Below, in pieces: positions 37,226-45,800 of a DNA stretch of 64,000 bases (position 1 is the stretch's first letter; every line of letters starts with the position of its first letter). Under the pieces are notes generated by a model. It was not told the DNA's origin and did not search any database. It worked only from the letters and a program-made list of their open reading frames with translations. Source of the DNA: Chitinophaga oryzae (lineage in GTDB: Bacteria; Bacteroidota; Bacteroidia; Chitinophagales; Chitinophagaceae); assembly GCF_012516375.2 (NCBI RefSeq), contig NZ_CP051204.2, positions 3,348,001 through 3,412,000 on the forward strand. Reading direction: 5' to 3'. Made by a program: the position numbers and the translations under genes.

Positions 37226-38623
37226 ATGATAAACGAATTGAAGGAAACACACAACCAGAATGTAGATCAGCAAAATGGTTTCCACCACCTGCTTGATGAA
37301 ATGGGAATACCTTATCAGGAAAATGAAAATTTTCTGACAGTGGGTAATTTATCCTATCAGAATGGATGGGTGATTTTTTTGTCGGTTAATTCTCACGAGC
37401 TAGGAGATTTGATAAAAAATGTTGCTCCTGTCTTGTATGAATTGAAGGTGGCTTTTAGTTGTGTGAAGAGTGAAAATATCGCCGAGAAAGTGAATGATTT
37501 TTGGTATGGTGCTGATGAAGTGGGCCGGCTGTTTACCGTATACTCTAATGATGAAGATATTACCAGACAAGCTTTGAAGAAATTGACAATGCTGACGAAG
37601 TGTTACAGTGGACCTCAGGTTAATAACGCGATAAGGGTAGAACGCGTATTATATGTGACTTATATAACATTTCAGCAGGAAGAAGGTAGCGAGACAGAGA
37701 AAAAGCAGTGGAAGTTTTCACTAAGTGCTCCACCGGTGAAAAAAATACCATTTAAAATTAATGCTGCGTATAAATATTGGCGACGTAAACGCATCTTAAA
37801 AAGGAGATATGTTCCACTGGAGATGATTGCCCGATCTTCTAAAGGAGATCTTCTAAAGGCTATTGATATGAAAGGATTTCGCTTTGGGTGGTGTTTTATT
37901 AAAGAAGGTAAGAGCCATGTTTTTGTAGATAAGCATGGCCGGGACATCAAAGATCGCTTTAAATGGCAGCGACAGTTACTGCAGGCATTACAAAATGACG
38001 TGGCGGTTCCCAAGTTCATCGATTACTTTGAACAGGGCGAGGAATGTTATCTCGTCATGGAATATTTGGAAGGGATAGATTTGAATACAAAGATCTATGC
38101 AGCGCACAAAGAAAAGAAATGGGATGAATGGGAGGAGGAAAGCCGGCGGGAATTCATCGGGTATTATCTACAGGTTTTAGAAATCCTTGAAAAAATGCAT
38201 CAAAAAGGGTATGTACATCGTGATGCGACTGCAAATAATTTTATAATTCTCCCTTCCAAAGAATTATATACAATTGATCTTGAGTTAAGCTATAATTTGA
38301 ATACCAGGCAGCCTGATGTTCCTTTCACACTTGGTTCATTTGGTTATGTATCTCCTCAGCAGGCAAATGTTGAAGTTCCCACTGTAAAAGAAGACATTTA
38401 TGCGATGGGATCTTTATTGATACATGTGATCGTTGGCAGGCATCCTCGTAATTTTATTACCCTTGAACACGAGGTAGATATTGAAGGGCTAAGGTCGTTA
38501 ATTACTTCAGGCCCCGTTCTTGATTTAATTTTAAAGTGTTTGGAAAATGAGCCTGAGAAGCGCCCGGAACTGAATGAAATCAAACAGGTAATCCGAAAAG
38601 TTTTTACAATTGATATTTTATGA
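37226..38623 (+). CDS. LanKC-like protein: degenerate lyase-like domain plus Ser/Thr kinase, no cyclase
   Basis: This is a 465-residue cytosolic protein, starting at the ATG giving MINELKETHN; a GTG 63 bases upstream is less likely. Residues about 1-170 follow the N-terminal domain of class III lanthipeptide synthetases: NGWVIFLSVNS for GWKxHVSA, VAFSCVKS for VAFKVLRS, VGRLFTVYSNDED for GKFITIYP, then a GP turn. The K-x-H and K positions are V49, F51 and S78, so lyase activity is probably lost. Residues about 195-465 are a kinase with WCFIKEGK (Lys226), VMEYLEG, HRDATANN (Asp333, Asn338), IDLE (Asp351), GSFGYVSPQQ and DIYAMG. The chain ends behind the kinase, where a full LanKC would continue with a zinc-binding LanC domain. 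The stop overlaps the MauE start (ATGA), and three small exported peptides follow. Phosphorylation of those peptides is the suggested job. Confidence 0.75.
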   Translation: MINELKETHNQNVDQQNGFHHLLDEMGIPYQENENFLTVGNLSYQNGWVIFLSVNSHELGDLIKNVAPVLYELKVAFSCVKSENIAEKVNDFWYGADEVGRLFTVYSNDEDITRQALKKLTMLTKCYSGPQVNNAIRVERVLYVTYITFQQEEGSETEKKQWKFSLSAPPVKKIPFKINAAYKYWRRKRILKRRYVPLEMIARSSKGDLLKAIDMKGFRFGWCFIKEGKSHVFVDKHGRDIKDRFKWQRQLLQALQNDVAVPKFIDYFEQGEECYLVMEYLEGIDLNTKIYAAHKEKKWDEWEEESRREFIGYYLQVLEILEKMHQKGYVHRDATANNFIILPSKELYTIDLELSYNLNTRQPDVPFTLGSFGYVSPQQANVEVPTVKEDIYAMGSLLIHVIVGRHPRNFITLEHEVDIEGLRSLITSGPVLDLILKCLENEPEKRPELNEIKQVIRKVFTIDIL

Positions 38624-39048
38624 AAAGGACTTATGTAACTGATTTTGCAATTACTTTATACGTGATTCTGTTTTCTTACACATCAGGGAGCAAATTTCTT
38701 GATATAGATCAATTTGCCCGTGATATGGAAAAACAGCCATTTAATCACATAGTAACGGAGGGGTTAACCTGGGGAGTTCCTATTATTGAATCACTGATTG
38801 TATTAGCATTGATTTTTCCCCGCTACCGGATTGCGGGATTAAAGGCTGCCACAGGATTGATGCTTCTTTTTACAGTTTATGTATTGTTGGTGATATTAAG
38901 GATGTTTGATAAGGTCCCCTGCAGTTGTGGGGGAGTTATAAGGAGCCTGAACTGGGAGCAACATCTTGTGTTTAACCTGTTTTTCGTTGCCTTGGGGCTG
39001 TTCGGTTTGGGTATTCAATTAAAGAAGCCGGTCTTGAAATTTAACTAA
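38620..39048 (+). CDS. MauE/DoxX-like redox-associated membrane protein
   Basis: This is a 142-residue inner-membrane protein with four hydrophobic segments. It carries the CSCGG motif in DKVPCSCGGVIRSLNW, followed by the last helix, which is the hallmark of Bacteroidota MauE-like proteins. MauE helps disulfide formation in methylamine dehydrogenase, and related DoxX/DsbD-like proteins pass electrons across the membrane. The start overlaps the kinase stop by four bases (ATGA), so translation is coupled. The three peptides downstream have a conserved Cys pair, and a TlpA thioredoxin is encoded just beyond them. Redox treatment of the peptides is therefore the natural hypothesis. This is inference. 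Confidence 0.8.
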   Translation: MKRTYVTDFAITLYVILFSYTSGSKFLDIDQFARDMEKQPFNHIVTEGLTWGVPIIESLIVLALIFPRYRIAGLKAATGLMLLFTVYVLLVILRMFDKVPCSCGGVIRSLNWEQHLVFNLFFVALGLFGLGIQLKKPVLKFN

Positions 39049-39124
39049 AATACTAATGCGCATAGTACAGGTAAGCCACCTGTATAAAAATGGTTCTCAA
39101 TTAATAACCTTTAAAATCAGAAAC

Positions 39125-39373
39125 ATGAAAAAGTTACAAGTTGCTTTCGCCGCACTGGCTGCTGTTGCGGGCGTTGGTGGAGCTTATGCTTCTACTCATT
39201 CCAATGATGCAGCACGCACCGGAACCATATTCAACTGGTATACAGTTAATGGTCAGTACAGATTGACCGGTACTACAGCGACTGCAAGGTTCCAGTCTTG
39301 TAAGTTGCCTGGTACAGTTATTTGTTTGAAAGGTACAGCTGGTTCAAAAAAAGCTACCTTATTCAAACCCTGA
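39125..39373 (+). CDS. Small exported peptide 1, candidate substrate of the kinase
   Basis: This is an 82-residue peptide. The start MKKLQVAFAALAAVAGVGGAYA is a good Sec-type signal with cleavage after AYA. The mature part (about 60 residues) holds the block TIFNWYTVNGQYRLTGTTATA, here in two parts (TIFNWYTVNGQY and LTGTTATARF), and then CKLPGTVIC with C-x7-C. The tail is rich in Lys and Gly. It is rich in Thr, the target of Ser/Thr kinases. Similar small proteins near MauE and TlpA genes in Bacteroidota are filed under DUF6520; I think this peptide belongs or is close to that group, but cannot confirm it. The upstream open frame to 39056 is not needed. A long perfect hairpin follows the stop. 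Confidence 0.75.
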   Translation: MKKLQVAFAALAAVAGVGGAYASTHSNDAARTGTIFNWYTVNGQYRLTGTTATARFQSCKLPGTVICLKGTAGSKKATLFKP

Positions 39374-39388
39374 TCTTTGTTCTTAGAT

Positions 39389-39425
39389 AAAGTAAGGAGA
39401 TAGTGTTGAACTATCTCCTTACTTT
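39389..39425 (+). terminator. 16-bp perfect hairpin behind peptide gene 1
   Basis: AAAGTAAGGAGATAGT and ACTATCTCCTTACTTT pair at all 16 positions around the loop GTTGA. The hairpin lies between peptide genes 1 and 2. It has no T run, so it may stabilise or partly end the transcript, giving more of peptide 1 than of later products. Confidence 0.6.
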
Positions 39426-39451
39426 GTCATACCGGTTATAAACATTATTTT

Positions 39452-39706
39452 ATGAGCAGATTAGCGAATATGATCTCAGTTTTAGCCACTTTTGTTGGAA
39501 TTGGTGGGGCATATGCCGGTTATAATTCAACTTTTAGTACAAAACGAATTACTATTTATAACTGGTATACAGTTAATGGCCAGTATAGGCTTACTGGCAC
39601 TACAGCGACCGCAAGGTTCATGGAGTGTCCGTTAAAGGGATTTGCTCCTTGTTTAATAGGGACGATTGGTACATGGAGGCGTATAACTTTGGGACGCCCT
39701 TCCTGA
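39452..39706 (+). CDS. Small exported peptide 2, paralogue of peptide 1
   Basis: This is an 84-residue peptide with signal-like start MSRLANMISVLATFVGIGGAYA, where GxGGAYA is shared by all three paralogues. The mature part has the same block (TIYNWYTVNGQYRLTGT, then TATARF) and a Cys pair CPLKGFAPC with identical C-x7-C spacing. The signal's n-region is less basic than in peptide 1. The tail (TWRRITLGRPS) differs from peptide 1, so the paralogues have separated beyond the loop. No separate promoter was seen; the gene lies 26 bases behind the hairpin. Confidence 0.72.
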   Translation: MSRLANMISVLATFVGIGGAYAGYNSTFSTKRITIYNWYTVNGQYRLTGTTATARFMECPLKGFAPCLIGTIGTWRRITLGRPS

Positions 39707-39842
39707 AAATAGAAAGTCGTTATATTGCTTCCCGGGTGTTTTGATTGCGGGGTGTTTAATATGTACCTGGGTGTTCTGATGCATTGGCGCTAATTGTTGT
39801 AAAACTGTTTTTGTTCTTATAAGGTATAATATTGTTAATAGG

Positions 39843-40094
39843 ATGGATTTGAAATTATTTTTTTCGGTATTGGCTGCTATTCTTGGTATAGGAGGTGCCT
39901 ATGCGACTAGTCATTCCAGCGGCTCTGCACGTGTTGGTACCATTTTTAACTGGTATACAGTTAATGGTCAGTTTGTCTTTACGGGTACAGTATCTGCTGC
40001 GATGTTTATGGTATGTCCTCTGACAGGGAACTGTGTCTGTATGAAGGGTACCGCTGGAGCAAAAAGAATAACTTTTTTTCACCCTTGTCATTAA
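39843..40094 (+). CDS. Small exported peptide 3, paralogue with extra cysteines
   Basis: This is an 83-residue peptide starting MDLKLFFSVLAAILGIGGAYA. The core block is TIFNWYTVNGQFVFTGT. The Cys loop is CPLTGNCVC, which keeps the C-x7-C frame but adds an inner Cys, and a fourth Cys sits near the C-terminus (HPCH). A 136-base gap before it holds two short repeats (GGGTGTTTTGATTGC and GGGTGTTCTGATGC) but no gene. Its own terminator follows directly. Loss of the TATAR stretch and gain of cysteines suggest diversifying selection or a different product. Confidence 0.72.
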   Translation: MDLKLFFSVLAAILGIGGAYATSHSSGSARVGTIFNWYTVNGQFVFTGTVSAAMFMVCPLTGNCVCMKGTAGAKRITFFHPCH

Positions 40095-40129
40095 AGATGA
40101 GATGGTGAGGGTAGCCATCTCATCTTTTT
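40093..40129 (+). terminator. Terminator of the peptide operon
   Basis: AAAGATGAGATGG pairs perfectly with CCATCTCATCTTT around a nine-base loop and runs into TTTTT. It begins at the stop codon of peptide 3 and closes the kinase-MauE-peptide operon. The converging TlpA gene ends 31 bases beyond. Confidence 0.75.
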
Positions 40130-40159
40130 GGTTTGGTAACTAAGGTCGTCAATGAAAGA

Positions 40160-41413
40160 CTAATTGATGTTTTCGAGAAATATTATTTCTCTTTTTCGTT
40201 TCTCGATATTGATATCAAGGCCATATCTGTTTAGCTCTTTTTTTATTTTCTGAAGCTCTTTTGTACGAGGTATTGTAACTGTGATTCTTCCGTTGTAATC
40301 TGTTTCATTCAGTACTTCATGTTCTAGGTTGTTGTACAATCCGTTGTTAATAACAAAGTCAATCCCAATATTTTTTATGATAATTTTATCCACTGTTATG
40401 TCGAGATTATTGGCTGGAGTTTCATCTTTTGAGATGAAATCACTTCTGTTTTCTAATCTCGATAGTATATAGCAGGGCATTTCTACTTGTTTGACTTTAC
40501 TTTGCAGTGAGAAGTAATTGTCAAGCGAATTGTGCATAATTTTTCTTGCTTTTGAGATGGAGGTATCCCGTATTATTAATTCATAGCTATAAGGCAACTT
40601 TAATTCAGGTGTTTTTTTTGCCTGATTTTCCGACCATGATTTCCCGTTAAAGAAGACCTTGTCAGGCCCCGATATGTCATAGGCTACTTTGTATAAGATG
40701 TCCAGCATACAGTTAAGACATAGTGCTTTGACGGTGTTGTTTTCTTTTGCATATTGTACGCCCCAGGACACATTGGATATTTTGGGGTCATATTCACTAA
40801 TATATGAGTAAAAGAGTTGGCCTTTGCTATTGTTGAATTCCCGGTCAATTAGAAATAGAGGGAGGCGACGTTGTTCTGGTGTCAACTCTTTTTTTTCAGA
40901 AAGCGAAAGTGAAGCTCCGTTAAGAAAGGCAACCAGGTTTTGAGTTGTTAATTCCTCGTTTGAGGTGATAGCCTGTACCACTTTGTTGCGATCAATCCAA
41001 ATTTCATGAGGCTCTTTTGTGTGTGGAAACATAAGCATTAAGCTATCTGAGCGTTTTAAGTCGGTGATGATAGGGAATTTTCGAAACACCGGATTTTTTT
41101 TTGTAAATGCAAGCACTGCGTTTCTGTTTTCGAATGTTGCAAGTAGTATATTGAACTTGCGGGGATTGGCCTTCTGCAGGGAGTCAAGATGAGGGACTAA
41201 CTCCATACATGGTGCGCAGCCTATAAACCAGAAATCGATTATCAGGGGTTTGTCGTTAAAAGTAGAAAGAAGTACATTCTCCTTGCTGTAATTAACGACG
41301 TTTCGTAGGAGGATGTCTTGATACGGCTTTCCTATTTCTATTTTTTGTCCGATGCTTGATTCTGTTGAAGCAATGAATGTTATTAGCAATATTATTTTTT
41401 TTGCTATTTTCAT
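40160..41413 (-). CDS. TlpA-type thioredoxin with C-terminal DUF3738-like domain
   Basis: This 417-residue exported protein has a signal peptide ending SIGQ. A thioredoxin-like domain (about 25-165) has the active site WFIGCAPCMEL, so CxxC is intact. The C-terminal region (about 300-417) resembles DUF3738 (LDITVDKIIIKNIGIDF and ELQKIKKELNRYGLDI). TlpA/ResA proteins reduce or exchange disulfides in the periplasm. Bacteroidota members often follow SusC/SusD genes, as here, 30 bases behind the SusD stop. Its closeness to the Cys-containing peptides and the MauE gene suggests a shared redox role. Two extra cysteines (LCLNCML) sit near residue 240. AT-rich like its neighbours. Confidence 0.82.
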   Translation of the reverse strand: MKIAKKIILLITFIASTESSIGQKIEIGKPYQDILLRNVVNYSKENVLLSTFNDKPLIIDFWFIGCAPCMELVPHLDSLQKANPRKFNILLATFENRNAVLAFTKKNPVFRKFPIITDLKRSDSLMLMFPHTKEPHEIWIDRNKVVQAITSNEELTTQNLVAFLNGASLSLSEKKELTPEQRRLPLFLIDREFNNSKGQLFYSYISEYDPKISNVSWGVQYAKENNTVKALCLNCMLDILYKVAYDISGPDKVFFNGKSWSENQAKKTPELKLPYSYELIIRDTSISKARKIMHNSLDNYFSLQSKVKQVEMPCYILSRLENRSDFISKDETPANNLDITVDKIIIKNIGIDFVINNGLYNNLEHEVLNETDYNGRITVTIPRTKELQKIKKELNRYGLDINIEKRKREIIFLENIN

Positions 41414-41443
41414 ATTATGGATTATTGTATAAGTTGTAGTTGA

Positions 41444-42847
41444 TTAATTATAGCCATTGTTTTGTGTGAGCTGAGGATTGAGTATCATTTCTCCCCTTGG
41501 AATTGGAAATAGTGTGTCTGTATCATTCCACTGCGCTTTAATGGGTTTTAGCGTGGCGATTGCAAGTTTATTTCTCTTCAAATCATACCACCTATGTCCC
41601 CATTCTGCAAATAATTCGATCCTCCTTTCATGTTGCAAATATGCAAGAGCTTGTTCATGGGATATATTGGTGGGCCTGTTTTGTAGAATTTCCGAGTTGG
41701 TGCCTCGGGCACGGCTTCTGATCGTGTTTAGGTCGGTGATGCCATCGGAGATCTTACCTTGCCTGATCCTGGCCTCGGATCTGATGAGATACTGTTCAGC
41801 CAATCGAAACATTGTGTAATACTCACTGATGGTGTTGTTGGGCCTTGCTGGAACTTTATATTTGAAAGGAAAGCTGTAGGTTTTGCCGTTTAATGTCCGG
41901 GTACTTGTCCAGGAGTCCCGTCGTGGGTCTTCTGTTTCAAAAGCCTGCCAGAGCCGATCGGTGATCAGATAAGCGGGTGTTCCCTTGGGTGAAAAGGGAA
42001 CAAAGTTGTTCCCTTCAAGTGTATTTATAGTGTTACCATAAGGCATTATTTGCCAAATAGCTTCACTACTATTCATAAGGAATACCTTATTTAAGTCTGT
42101 GACAAGAGAGTATTTTTTTGATTCAATTACCGCATTTGCCTCTGCCTCTGCTGCAGCCCAATTGCCCATATAAAGGTAGACTCTGGCAAGTAGTGCGCTA
42201 GCGGTAAAAAGATTGGGGCGTACCGGATTATCACTTGGGTAGTCTTCTTTTAATTGCTGTTTAGCACTGGTAAGGTCCTCAATAATTAGGTGATATATTT
42301 GATTAGTTGCCGTTCTTGGCAGATTTGCTGATGTATGATAGTCGGTTCCAGTGACAAGTGGTACGTCGCCAAATAGCTGTATGAGATTGAAGTATAGAAG
42401 GCTTCGTATAACCTTGGATTCTCCCAGGAGCTGATTTTTGACGCTGGGAGATAGTGTGTGGCTCGCCGAAATGCCTTCAATGCAGGCGTTTGCCTGATAG
42501 ATATATTGATAGGCCGGTTGCCAGAAATTAGTTTGTACGGTGGGGTTAGTGGTAGCAATGGAATTGGTCTCGAATTCCTTTATATCCGAACTGTTAAATG
42601 TATATTGTAGCTCGTCGGCGGCGAGACCGGTATAAACGGTAACTCCTCCCGCACACAGACTTGTGCTGGAGGAGAACTGAGAATATATGCCTACTACGGC
42701 TGATGTTGCATTTGCATCACTGCTGAAAGTGACGTCAGTTGTCAGTTTATTAGTTGGTATGCCAACATCCACGAATTTACTGCAACTTATAGATGTTGTT
42801 AGGAAGATAAAAAAAAGAATATGTTGAGTTGTTTGTGTTGTTTTCAT
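41444..42847 (-). CDS. RagB/SusD family outer-membrane lipoprotein
   Basis: This 467-residue lipoprotein has lipobox SISC at residues 19-22. It has the SusD layout: an alpha-helical TPR scaffold (TASALLARVYLYMGNWAAAEAEAN in parts), the insert that forms the ligand face, and the C-terminal ERRIELFAEWGHRWYDLKR signature near residue 420. SusD proteins sit on the cell surface as lids of SusC transporters and bind the ligand. The ligand here is not readable from sequence. It is 26 bases behind SusC in the same operon. It is shorter than many sugar-binding SusD proteins, and the operon has no glycoside hydrolase, so a non-sugar ligand such as a peptide is possible. Confidence 0.9.
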   Translation of the reverse strand: MKTTQTTQHILFFIFLTTSISCSKFVDVGIPTNKLTTDVTFSSDANATSAVVGIYSQFSSSTSLCAGGVTVYTGLAADELQYTFNSSDIKEFETNSIATTNPTVQTNFWQPAYQYIYQANACIEGISASHTLSPSVKNQLLGESKVIRSLLYFNLIQLFGDVPLVTGTDYHTSANLPRTATNQIYHLIIEDLTSAKQQLKEDYPSDNPVRPNLFTASALLARVYLYMGNWAAAEAEANAVIESKKYSLVTDLNKVFLMNSSEAIWQIMPYGNTINTLEGNNFVPFSPKGTPAYLITDRLWQAFETEDPRRDSWTSTRTLNGKTYSFPFKYKVPARPNNTISEYYTMFRLAEQYLIRSEARIRQGKISDGITDLNTIRSRARGTNSEILQNRPTNISHEQALAYLQHERRIELFAEWGHRWYDLKRNKLAIATLKPIKAQWNDTDTLFPIPRGEMILNPQLTQNNGYN

Positions 42848-42873
42848 GTTAGAGTATTTAGCAGTGAAGAATT

Positions 42874-45800
42874 TTATAAGGCCACTTGAATTCCACCCGT
42901 AATTGTTCTCATTGTTGGTATATTAAAGATACTTTGTGTTTCGGGGTCACCAATGTAGTTGGTGATAGTGAAAAGGTTAGCAGCTTGCAAAAATAATTTG
43001 CAATCCTTTACGGATACTTTTTTCAGATAATATTGGGGAAGAGAGTAAGTAATGGAGATGTTTTTAATTCTGACAAAGGATGCATCACTATATGTGCCGC
43101 TGGACAACCGATAAAGCAAGGCTTTTGCGTATGCATCACTATACGTAATGCTGGTGAATTTTTCGAAGGGAGCTATGTCTCCTGTATTTTGCCACCGGTC
43201 CAGTACAGCAGTTGGTTGGTTATACATCATCCCGGGATAGTAGTTCGAAAAGAGATCTGCCCGGTAATTCTTTCCCACCTGTTTTCTAAAGGAAACTAAA
43301 ATGTTTAACTGGAAATTCTTGTACCGTATTTCTGTTCCGATTCCTCCGTAGTAGCTGGGATTTATTTGAGCAACCGTCTGGAGATCTTTAATGTTGATGG
43401 AGCCATCATTGTTGAGATCCTCAAAAGTAAACAACCCTGTTTTGGGATCAACGCCCAGTTGCTTGTAGGCGCGGATGATATTGATTGATTTTCCAACTTC
43501 ATATTGATTGGCGTAGCCGGAAATGCTGAGTCCTGGAAAGCTCTCTAATCTGTTGGATGGAATTGTTATATTACCATTAACACTCCACTTTAGATCCCTC
43601 TTGTTGATCATTTTGACTGTAAGGTCCAGCTCTGTTCCCTTGTTGATTATAACTGCAGGTAGATTCTCAAGAATGCTATAAAACCCGGTCTGTCCCGGAA
43701 GCGGAGCATTTACAAGTTGATTATCACTCCTGTTTTTATATATATTGGCCGACAACAATATTTTATCCTTCCAAAGGCCAAGGTCTATGGAGATTTCCAG
43801 CTTTTTGTTTCGTTCCCAGGAGAAGTTGGGATTGAACAGAATGTCCGGTCTGAGCGCTGGAGTACCCTGATATGGAGGTACTCCCATTGAGCTCCAGCTG
43901 GGAAGGTATTGATAGTCGCCTATTTGGTCGTTACCGGTTACTCCGTAACTGCCTCTTAGTTTTCCATAACTAAGTACAGATGACAACGGCGAAATAAATT
44001 TCTCATTGCTAAAGATCCATGCTACTCCTGCTGATCCAAAATTAGAGAATCTCTTTCCCGGGCCAAAGCGAGACGAGCCGTCTCTTCTGCCCGTTAAATT
44101 AATTATGTATTTGTCAGAATAGATATAGTTTAACCTGCCAAAAACTGCCTGATATCTATATTTGACATCATTTGACGTCTTATAGGAGATGTTGGGAGCA
44201 GCGGCCAATGACCCCAGTAAGTTGTCGGAAGTATATCCGGTAGCCATAATAAATAGAAAGTCTCTTTTATTATCTTGTAACGTACTACCGACCAGTGCAT
44301 CTAATTTTCCTTTCAAGAGAGAGGTGGTATAGTTGATCTGCGGCTCAATAATCCAGCTTTTTATGTTACCATTTGAAAATGTAGATGTTCCTGTTGGGTT
44401 ATCGACGGGGTCTTGTGATAAAATAGGGCTTGTCTGAGTTTCTTTGGTGTTTATGATATTAAATCCTGCGTTTACCGCAACGGTGAGGTTGGGGAGCAGT
44501 TTGTAATTCAGATTTAGCCGGGTTAAATAATTGTTGGAATTAACGGTGTACTTTTTCTCTAAATCACCCAGCGGATTATGAAACGGGATACCTTTTTCCT
44601 GCCAGTTTAATTGCCCCGTGGAATCATAGAGAGAAGGGATGTTGGGAGGTGAGAGAATACTAAATCCACTAGCTGCTGGCAGAGTATTGTTATCGAAACT
44701 TGAGATCGCGGCGAGAGAAATAGTCAGTTTTCTGTTGAGAGAGGTATGGCTCAGGTTGAAGTTCAATGATGGCCTGCTGTCCGCGCCATCAGCAGGAAAT
44801 ACAGATGTTTCTCGATGAAGGGTTCCGCTGACCAGAAATTGCGTAGAAGCATTCCCACCTGACAGGGACAAGGTAGCATTATATACTTTAGCGGTACCTC
44901 CTAACAGAAGTTTCTGGATATCTGTGTATCTGGTGGTGTCCCAGATCATCAGATCCGGGGCATATCCGATACTGCCGGGAATTGCACTCGGAGTGATGCC
45001 GTCGTTTTTGAAAGCTTCTTTTCGAATAGCGATGTACTGTTGTGTGTTCAACATATCTAAACTCCTGGTAACCTTGCTCAGACCTCCGTTAACTATTGCC
45101 TGGAAGGAAGTTAGTCCCGGTTTTCCTCTTTTAGTAGTAATCAGCACTACGCCATTCGCTCCCCGGCTGCCGTATATGGCTGTTGCATCAGCATCTTTGA
45201 GCACCTCGATACTCTCTATGTCTGCCGGGTTAATCATGCTAAACGGGCTTAGCCCCGCTCCGTTTCCGTTAGTTAGCAGTGAGCTTACGTTGTTGAGGTT
45301 GTTGTTGTTGGGCGCAAATGGGATACCGTCTATGATATAGAGAGGCTCAGTCCCGTTTATGAGTGAATTCTGACCTCTGATCTGGACTTTCACCGAAGCG
45401 CCGGGAGCGCCGCTGCTTTGTGTGACCAGCATACCCGGTACGCGTCCTTCCAGGGTGGCGAGCGGGTTGGAAATCGGCTGCCGGCCGATCTCTTCCGCCG
45501 TTACTTTACTGATAGAGCCAGTGTTCAGTCTGCGGGAGGTAACACCATAGGCCATTACGACAGCCTCGTCCAGTTTGTTGTTAGCAATGTCCATCTGAAT
45601 ATGAAGGGGGCTATTGCCGGAAGCACTGATCTGCTGTGGTACATAACCTGTGTAGGTAATCAATAACACTGCTCCGTGTGGGACGTTGTTTAGAGTAAAT
45701 GCGCCTTTTTCATTGCTGATGGTTCCTTTTCGTGTAGCCTTTATGTATATAAACGCGCCAGGGAGTGGTGTGCCGTTAATGTCTCTTACTTCACCTGTTA

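Noticed and set aside
37010..37288. Minus-strand 92-codon open frame with a hydrophobic start
   Set aside because: It overlaps the kinase start region, lacks family features and has no context on that strand.
39056..39124. Longer start for peptide 1
   Set aside because: The extra 23 residues would bury the signal peptide. The ATG at MKKLQV gives a normal signal and matches the paralogues.
39707..39842. Two GGGTGTTnTGAT repeats as a start of a CRISPR or operator array
   Set aside because: Only two imperfect copies with uneven surroundings; too little to call an array or binding site.
38100..41413. Search for a LanC-type cyclase or a protease/transporter of a classical lantibiotic cluster
   Set aside because: No zinc-binding LanC motif and no dedicated ABC transporter or leader peptidase was seen. 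Calling the cluster a standard lanthipeptide pathway is therefore not supported.
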